From assembly GCA_964036295.1 (NCBI GenBank), contig OZ038462.1, positions 37,361,680 to 37,425,679 on the forward strand: a stretch of DNA of 64,000 bases, read 5' to 3'. Position numbers and translations under genes: made by a program. A model generated the notes under the pieces. The model searched no databases and was not told where the DNA came from. It was given only the letters and a program-made list of their open reading frames with translations. The stretch comes from Plumapathes pennacea (lineage: Eukaryota; Cnidaria; Anthozoa; Antipatharia; Myriopathidae). Below, in pieces: positions 56,854 to 64,000 of the stretch (its first letter is position 1; every line of letters begins with the position of its first letter).

Positions 56854-58105
56854 CCAACGCTTTTCAATATATACTTAAGTGACTTACCCGCAATTCTCAA
56901 TAACGATAACAATGCCCCTGAATTGAATGGTAGGACCATTAGCTGTCTATTATATGCAGACAATCTGGTAATCATTTCAAAATCACAGAAAGGCCTACAA
57001 TGTAACATAAGAAACTTAATGTATTATGGAAAAGCGAATAGCCTACAAATCAATAAGAGTAAAACTAAAATAATGATATTTAACCCAAATGGAAGAAAAT
57101 TAAATCGTTACTGTTTTTAAATCAAAAATGTAACCTTGTATAAATATTTGGGTTTAACCTTGAATGCTTCAGGCTTTTTCACAACCACAAAACAGGAACT
57201 AAAAAAGTAGCATTAAAAACTTTCTATTCATTACATAAGAGCATGGGAACACCCTTTAGAAGACATTTATCGCTCACTATTCATTTATTCAACACACTGA
57301 TAAAACCTATTGCTGCAAAATATGGGGTCTCAATGGTAAATACAATGAAATACGCGACCCAATCGAACAGGTACATATTAAATTCTGCAAACAAATCCTG
57401 GGTGTAAGCAAAAGAGCTGTTAACAAGGCATGCCGAGCTGAGTTAGGCCGTTTCTCTATTAATACTGTAATCAAACCAAAGGTCATAACCTCCTGGGCGC
57501 GAGTTCTAACATTAGACTTGCAAAACAAGCTTACCTGGACATGCATGGATACTCAGACACCAAAGGCTGGGCAGCCCAAATTAAAACCCTTTTGTTTCAA
57601 AATGGCTTTGGATACGTGTGGGAATATCAACAAAACATTACTCCAAGCACACCTGAATTAAAAAGATTTCACAACAACTTAAAGCAAAGACTGGAAGATA
57701 TAGAGATACAAGACTGGAGATCAAGCCTTTTCAATGATGAATCCAGATCGGTAGGAGGGAACAAACTAAGAACCTACCGTGAGTTCAAAACCAAATACGA
57801 ATTTCAGAATTACTTAAACGAGATTCAAAATACAGAATACCGCAGAGCTCTAACTAAATTGAGAATTAGTGATCACATGCTAGAAATTGAGCGTGGTCAT
57901 TATAACAGAAATTACATAAGCCCAGAATTAAGAAAATGCCCACGTTGTCAACACATGGAAGACAAAAAACATTTCCTCCTCAAGTGTCAAATATATGCCA
58001 ACAAACGTAGCACTCTTTTTCAAGAAATTAACAAGTCAGTGACCAACTACAAAGAACTTATTTCACCCCAAAATCACAAAACGGAAATAACAAAATATAT
58101 ATACA
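56848..58105 (+). pseudogene. LINE reverse transcriptase, 3' half
   Basis: Begins inside the RT palm (LSPTLFNIYLSDLPAILN), with CLLYADNLVIIS, a YADN in place of YADD (about 56950). Several frame changes follow between 57120 and 57540. The C-terminal part (57541-about 58105) is open and ends with RISDHMLEIERGHYNR and CPRCQHMEDKKHFLLKC, the zinc-binding tail of the jockey/CR1-like group. 5' truncation at 56848 is typical of LINE insertion. Confidence 0.72.
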
Positions 58106-58553
58106 CGGGTGGATCCAAGGTAGTTTCCTTAGTTTCCGGAAACTACCTGAAATTTGGGGAAAAAATAAAAATAAATTGACAAATGACTGAGTCTTTTCTT
58201 GTTTCCACTGAGTACCGGAATCCAATTCACGCCATTTCCAGTACCTTGCGTCCCGCGCTCCGCGTTTATTCGTGTCATTGGATGGCAAAAATGCGCTTCT
58301 CTTCGGTTTCTATGCATGGAGAACCGCAGGTAGGGGACACATGGGAGGAAGCCACCGAAGCGATATTCGGAAACACCCCAAACTCGCCTCTCATTGGCCG
58401 GAAACACCCCAAGCTTGCCTCTCATTGGCCGGAAACTACCTTGGAAACTACCTGACAAAGTATAAAAGGGGCAGGCTACCCCAGTGGGGTCCTCTGTTCC
58501 GTTTGAGTGATTTTGAACTTGTGAACAGTATTATACAGTGCAGTTTATCGAAC

Positions 58554-59050
58554 ATGGCATTGAATCAAGACGACAGGCCACGTAGAGAACCTATTTTTCG
58601 AAAGGAGGATTGTTCTCGCTTTGATACTGGTGCGGTATTTAGTGGTGTTAGTTCTTTTTCGGATCCCCAGAAGTTAGAGTACATTGAGAGCGTTTGGAGC
58701 CCACTCGGTGATCCCCTCTTTCAATTCCTTTTGTCGATCGAGAGTGGTGGAAAATCTTGTAAGTTCCAACTAGTCTGGCTGCAACAGTATCCTTGGCTGG
58801 CTTATTCTAAGTACCTGGATGGCGCATTTTGTTTACATTGTGTTCTATTTGGCCAAAATGCGAACAATGTGGGCAAGTTGGTGAAATCGCCGCTAACATT
58901 TTGGACAAGCGCCACTGGCCGATTCAAGCAACACTGTCATTAATATGAAAACCACAATTACGCAGTCCTTGCCATGGATAACTTCGTGACAGTTATGAAA
59001 CGCCGGGCTGTCCCAGTCCGTCAGCAGCTCAACAACTTGATGCAGCACTA
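58554..59050 (+). pseudogene. hAT transposase N-terminus (TTF-type zinc finger)
   Basis: ATG at 58554 (MALNQDDRPRREPIFRKEDC). Residues about 75-130 have CKFQLVWLQQYPWLAYSKYL, FCLHCVLFG and RFKQHC, the zinc-binding TTF region of ZMYM/hAT-type transposases. The frame stops at 58943, and the similar reading fades by about 59050. The catalytic region and dimerisation domain are absent. Confidence 0.65.
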
Positions 59051-59097
59051 GCAAATTTACAAGAATCGCAAGATCCTATCGCCGCTGTTCAAGACTA

Positions 59098-59455
59098 TGA
59101 TTTTCTGACTGTTATGACGCTCTCAACCCAACGGAGTCTTGCAAATCACTCGGTCCGGATGGTTTGCCTGCTGAGTTTTATTTAAGATTCTGGGGTCACC
59201 TAGGGCCTGACCTTGTCAACACGCTGAATTATAGCTATGACAAAGGCGAGCTCTCTGTAACACAGCGCCGAGCGGTTCTCCGACTTTTGTTTAAGGACAA
59301 TTCGGAATTGCTGAAAAATTGGCGGCCAATCTCTTTGCTGAATGTGGACTAGATAGCCACAAAAAGTTTAGCAAACAGATTGTGCTCGGTTATCCAGCAT
59401 GTGGTCTCGGAAGATCAAACATGCGGGATACCTGACCGCAGCATTTACGAAATCA
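59098..59455 (+). pseudogene. LINE RT fragment (L1-like)
   Basis: SLGPDGLPAEFYLRFWGHLG and NWRPISLLNVD are conserved blocks 1-2 of non-LTR reverse transcriptases. A TAG at 59350 follows, after which IATKSLANRL continues. About 110 residues only. Confidence 0.7.
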
Positions 59456-59636
59456 CCTTCATTCAATTTTGTTTCTCGCCCCTTCGTCAAAAATTGCAGG
59501 AAATGGCGTTTCTGGCCTCCTCCTAGATTTTAAAATTTCCCCGGGGGAGCATGCCCCCAGACCCCCCTAGCATACTCGCGCCTTTGGCACTCAATTTCGG
59601 AAACTACCCACTAAAAATGCTGGATCCGCCCATGGA

Positions 59637-60180
59637 TGGGATTTAATCATACAAAATCGAAGTGATTAAGCCGCTGGTTCGGTGAATGCCAAACTTGCAT
59701 GTTTAGAGTAGTTTACGACCGGTAAGGAATTTCCTCAACACTTTATTTTTCCGCTCGCCCCTCAACTGTGTTAAAAGTCTTAAAACTGCCGCTATACTGG
59801 GGAAACAAATTCTATTTGAAACAGCGACTTTGAAAAGTGTGAAAAATGCCACCTCTGACATGATTAACAAAAAATCCTGACTGTCCTTTCTACGTCTCCT
59901 TACTTTCTAAGTAAAGCAAGTGAAAATGTTAATATGGAACCTATTTTAGCCACTTCTGGCAATTAATATAGGTTTGCAACAATTAAACTTCAGCACCGAA
60001 TTCGCCACATTTAATAAGAAACATCCCTATAAACCTAAATGGTGTTAATTTTTTGCCGCTATAGCAGGAAACCGGTGTAGCATTGGCGGTGTGTGAACAA
60101 CACTCTCTTCTCCTGCAGGTTTTCATTTTCAATGGTATTAACCTCACTTCAGTTAATTTTAACTTTACCAAGCCCAATCT
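59637..60180. other. non-coding, upstream of the second P-loop gene
   Basis: No ORF or repeat recognised. Confidence 0.4.
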
Positions 60181-60188
60181 CGGTAACT

Positions 60189-60196
60189 ATAAAAAG
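60189..60196 (+). promoter_or_regulatory. TATA box of the second P-loop gene
   Basis: TATAAAAA lies 46 bases before the ATG, placing transcription start near 60219. Confidence 0.55.
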
Positions 60197-60234
60197 GCCT
60201 GGAGGCCAGAGTTACCAGCCACACAGATACGACA

Positions 60235-63200
60235 ATGGCCGACGACAATTCTCCAATGAGTGATTTTTTAGGGGAAGCTGGCGCAGAATCAGGTTCACCA
60301 TGGCGAACCACCCAATCAAAAAAGCTTGTAGAAAGCAACCGAGAGATTGGGTATTGGAAAAATGAGTCTTTCCTACCAGTAACAAACTTTGCAGTGGAAT
60401 GCACTGGATTCGTTGTTGATGATGCCACTAGCAAAAGTGCAACCGGATTTTTATTCAAAGTCTTACCAAAAGACTCCGTGCGTGTAGCAGACGACTCTCC
60501 TGAAAGAGACGAGTTGACCAGGTAGGTTCACGGCTGCATTCTCTGATGTACCAGACTATCGGAAATGTCCCCCCGCGAACAGAACAGTTCTCATTCTCTT
60601 TATTTTTCATTATCTTTAGTACTCCTTACTTTTAAAAATCGCAATTGTGGTTGACGTCATGTGTTCCAAGAGAATAAAATACTTTGAGTGCGATTGTTCG
60701 AAGGCACGTTATATATTTTTGTTGAGGCCTCTCTCGTTAGTTAATGGACAACAGCCCATGTGATATTCTGCATGCAATCTATGTATTGTTCTTTAACTTT
60801 TTTTTTTCAATGTGCACCGTGGGTAAGTACTTAGAAGGCTTATGGTATTTTGCGTTTTTGTTTTGTTTTGTTTTGTTTTGTTTTGTAGAATTGCCAGTTT
60901 GCGAAACGGGAAATCAAAAAACTTTATTTTGTAAAACAGCTCAAAACGCTGGCAATTGAAAAACAGGCCACGTCGGGCACTTCAAATGGCGAGACGAAGC
61001 GTGCAGTTTTAGTTGACTCAAAGAAACTTAAAAAGATACGAAGCAAGAGCCATAAAAACTTAAATACCACACAAACAGCATTGTCATCTGCTGGTACACT
61101 TTTACGCATATAAATATTCACTGAATTACTCAGTCAAGTCATTTGTGTTGTTTTTGTAAGGCGACGACCTTTTGCCGGGTGTTCATAGGGCGATTCTGAT
61201 ATAAGTTGCGGAGTTTTGTTTCACGATTCCCACGTTTATTGAAGTACCATTTTTGCAAAATACCCGAAACTATTAAAGTAAACCCAATTTAAATGAAGTG
61301 CATATTTTATGAACGCTTTTGGTATCAGACTATTCAAAAGCGATTTTTATAATTTTTCGATTTTCAGGTATGTTTCATCATTAAGATCCTGATTTTAGAA
61401 AAAATGATTTAAAAAGTTTGTTATTGCTTTGCGAAGTTAGAAAGAATAAATGGTAGAGGCCTGGGAAGAAAGTGTTGACAGCTTGACAGGACATGATACT
61501 AAACTTATCCTCTTGCAAACGTTTAGCAAGTTTTCAGTTCTTTTGAGCACATTTGTTCTGGGTACGAAATCTTGATCAGTCCGGTCAATGTATTGTAAAA
61601 GCGGTATTTGCCTCGTGATGGTTTACACTTACCTTGCAACCACTCCTCCCCCAGTGCCTTGGTCTACAGGAAAAATCTGACCCACCGACGTGGGTTATTG
61701 GCTCCAATGCTTACATTGAAGTTGTAGATGGACGCGCAAATCTACTGTGCCCAGAAGAGTCCCCATACTGCGTTATAGACAATGGTAGGTGATGTCCTGG
61801 TGGCGCAGTCGGGAGCAATGCTGGTTCTCGCCGGCACCAACTGCCGTGTGCTCCCAGTTCAATTCCCCTACGCAACAATTTAGCGTGAAAGGGAGTAAAT
61901 TCTTATTTCCTGTTCTTGGTATACCTGAAAACTAGTTGAGAGTAGCTAAGAGTATTTCCACGTAAAACACAGATTTATTCATTATTATCATTTTATTATA
62001 GACAATGTCGCAGATGGCCTCCGAACTTTACACATGAAAGGTATACCCATGAATACATTATCCCAAACCATACTGGTGCAATAGCAACGAGTCTAGGACG
62101 GCATATTTTATTGGTTTTGGGGTCGACAATTGCCACACGCTATCTCAAGTTGGCTGCAGGGGCAAACTGTTTGATGGATCAAAGAGGGTTGCTCCTGGCC
62201 TCGCACCTTTGGCCCAGAGCAGTCTAGCCTGAACAATTAGCAGGCTAGGCTTTACATGACATGTACTGTACAGTCGCTTCGTTGAATGTTTCTCCATTGT
62301 CAAGTTGTCACGCTTTGGTTATACCTGATTGGTTTAGACCTGTGATTGATATAGTCAGAGAGAACACTTTATTTCCAGCAAGCAACTTGTGTGGGTTCAT
62401 TATATTCCATAAAATTAATATTTCTCCGTTCTGGATTCCTGAATACCCTTTCATGGAAGCGAAGTGAGTTTCCCCTTCCTTACACACTAATTGAAACAGA
62501 AGTCTAGGGCTACTTTGCATTCCTGCCCCTTCATGTACATCTTTTATACCTACACTGCATGAGAACATCACATTTAGGTGATTTAAGGGGCAATTCCTCT
62601 TTTATTATATTTCAAATGTTTTAAACTCCGACAAAGGGCAAGCGCTCGAAACGTCATACACCGACCCTTTAAAAATAAATTGATTTGCTTGCTTTTCAGG
62701 AAATCTTGATAGAAGGGAAACTCGGAAAAATGGTAGAAAACTTCCCCTCTGCCCTGCTTCTCCTGGGGGGCGTAGGTCTAGCTGTTCACTACGAACAGCT
62801 AGTACAATCTTTCGAGGGTGTGCCAATAATAATGGCGTATGGACACCCTGTGTCGGGGAAGAGTACGTCTGTAAATGCCGCCATGGCCGTTATCGGTCAA
62901 CATAAAAATGTTTAGTTTCTAAATTGTATTTTGGATCATTTCACATTTTGGATCATTAGCAGTACCCTGGGTTCTTTGTTATCTAGAGAACTTGGCAATT
63001 GATTGTGCATTCAGATAAAAGTTGATCAAACTATCAATTCTCATTACATAACTCATACCGATTTTCTTCTTGAATAGCTGGGAGCATTTTTTGCTATAGG
63101 ATCAGGTGAAAGAATTAATTTACATTTTTTGCTTACTTTGGTAAGCGGCATTTGTAAAGGTGAAGTAATAGGCAATAGTTTTTTGCAACATTTCGCGAAC

Positions 63201-64000
63201 AAAGTTGCGGCCTGTTGTTGCACGTAATATTACCTTCGCATGCAACTTGTTGCAAAAAGTAGAAGCCGAGTCTACTTTTTACAACATGTTGCCGCAATTC
63301 GCAACACAAAATTTTGTTGCGTGCGTAGGTAATATTACGTGCAACACAACTTGCTACGCAACTTTGTTGCAGGACAAGTTGCAAGAAAATGTTGCCCGTA
63401 TTACTTCACCTTAATAACTAATACCTTGGTTGTAAATGTAAACTATGATCTCATTTGTGCTATTTTTTGTCTTGCAGAGTGCACATTTGCAGGAATGCTG
63501 CAGATGATTTGTAGCAGGACCCTACCATTTTGGTGGAATGATGCGCACAACTTTTCTATTTTAGAAAAGTTGGCAGTGATTGCATTCAAAAAGGTATGCC
63601 TTTCAACGCACTTTTAGCTTTTCCTGTACTTAAAATAAATTCGTGTGTATGGTTTTTCTGAGTTGTGCATTTAACGCAGGCTTATGATATTGTAATATAA
63701 CAAGAACCATACACTCAAAATAGTTTTTTTCAATAACACGTCAGCTTTTTCCTTTGTAGTTGGCTAATTTCTATCATCAAAAGGAGACAAAATCGAGCGT
63801 TGATAACCATGACTTAGTGGACGAAGAACCAAATTTCAACTTCAATTTTACCTCAATTCTTGCGTAAGCAACATTGCCAATTGAAGTAGAGAAAACAAGA
63901 AGTGCTCAGATGCGAAACTTCTTAAGCTGTCTGTCGTCAAGCTATCACTTTTCAGCCAATGAAATCTTAAAATTGAACCTGAATCCGTGCACTATTAGAC
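60235..64000 (+). CDS. P-loop NTPase (DUF927-like), multi-exon, runs off the window
   Basis: Exon 1 (60235-60521) encodes MADDNSPMSDFLGEAGAESG then FLPVTNFAVECTGFVV. Further exons: about 61670-61784 (PPTWVIGSNAYIEVVDG), 62002-about 62038, 62700-about 62890 with FPSALLLLGGVGLAVHYEQL and Walker A GHPVSGKST (62841-62867), 63478-63593 (ECTFAGMLQM, PFWWNDAHN), 63760-63863 and 63956-beyond 64000. Most phases agree; the joins after 60521, 62038 and the 62890 donor do not, so an exon is missing or lesions exist. An open basic stretch at about 60895-61110 (KREIKKLYFVKQLKTL) may be another exon. Domain order resembles the gene at 43494: beta-rich start, VIGxxxxI segment, P-loop, acidic WND/QADD. Function unknown; ATP binding is likely. 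Confidence 0.55.
61794..61890 (+). repeat. tRNA-derived SINE head
   Basis: TGGCGCAGTCGGGAG resembles a pol III A box and AGTTCAATTCCCC a B box, about 55 bases apart. The rest does not fold as a tRNA, so a SINE is more likely. It lies in an intron. Confidence 0.5.
62620..62660 (+). ncRNA. degenerate hammerhead-like motif of a Penelope relic
   Basis: CCGACAAAGGGC, AAGC, GCTCGAAACGTCA has the GGGC...GCTC stem II and the GAAAC box, with a damaged CUGANGA box. Such motifs mark Penelope terminal repeats. Confidence 0.3.
63156..63412. repeat. palindromic MITE in an intron
   Basis: The ends AAGGTGAAGTAATA and TATTACTTCACCTT are inverted. The whole 255 bp folds on itself, with many TTGCAAC/GTTGC motifs and a centre near 63284. 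Confidence 0.75.

Larger units (their letters stand above)
58103..59636 (+). mobile_element. hAT transposon remnant with LINE insertion
   Basis: The left end CACGGGTGGATCCA (58103-58116) and right end TGGATCCGCCCATG (59623-59636) are imperfect inverted repeats beginning CA. Subterminal GTAGTTTCC motifs occur in both orientations near both ends, as hAT transposase sites do. A 31-bp tandem duplication lies at about 58373-58433 and a TATAAAAGGGG at about 58465. No clear 8-bp duplication is seen. Confidence 0.6.

Noticed and set aside
61794..61890. A tRNA gene
   Set aside because: A- and B-box-like motifs are present, but no cloverleaf with acceptor stem can be formed; a SINE head fits better.

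Overview
The window is nuclear DNA of an intron-rich animal. Coding pieces are separated by GT...AG introns, TATA boxes and AATAAA signals are visible, and most of the sequence is nested transposable elements (TEs). The mixture (Penelope, BEL/Pao, Ty3/gypsy, piggyBac, KDZ, hAT, EnSpm-like, PIF/Harbinger, LINEs, a tRNA-type SINE, several MITEs) fits a marine invertebrate. A cnidarian such as a coral or sea anemone is my best guess, but nothing here fixes the species.

Left third (1-23 kb) is TE on TE. A Penelope-like element sits inside a MITE (275-1446). A decayed BEL/Pao element with 5-bp target duplications follows (2497-7526), then a broken gypsy element (8.2-10.3 kb). An apparently intact piggyBac (10985-13276) has matching ends, TTAA duplications and an undamaged transposase. 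Remnants of EnSpm-like and hAT transposases come next, then a multi-exon KDZ transposase (16.8-19.07 kb) whose 3' end is cut off by a second gypsy element (to 22803).

Middle (23.6-51.6 kb) holds two spliced genes, each carrying a large retroelement in an intron. A six-exon BEN-domain gene (23674-33781, about 232 residues) carries a very young BEL/Pao element (26973-32873) in intron 3. A second gene with an acidic N-terminal part (exons 34144-34918, large exon from 50883) is split by two gypsy LTRs 15 kb apart (35251-35762 and 50375-50871) flanked by TTTA. Between these LTRs lies a roughly 12-kb block bounded by 24-bp minisatellite arrays in opposite orientation (about 37.85-38.47 and 49.56-49.76 kb). 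The block contains a nine-exon gene joining a P-loop NTPase (DUF927-like by inference) to a DDE-transposase-like C-terminus (43494-48042), and a divergent small PHD-finger gene (48855-49520, minus). I read the block as a candidate large DNA transposon of undescribed type that moved as a unit, carrying old BEL and foldback debris. This is the most interesting item in the window.

Right part (51.6-64 kb): a gypsy element with a Harbinger transposon nested in its protease region (Harbinger 52377-55396), a LINE tail, a hAT remnant containing another LINE fragment, and the 5' part of a second multi-exon P-loop gene (60235 to beyond 64000) related to the one at 44 kb. Throughout, internal stops in TE genes are almost always TGA, several of them where the family normally has arginine. 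This suggests CGA-to-TGA decay by CpG deamination.
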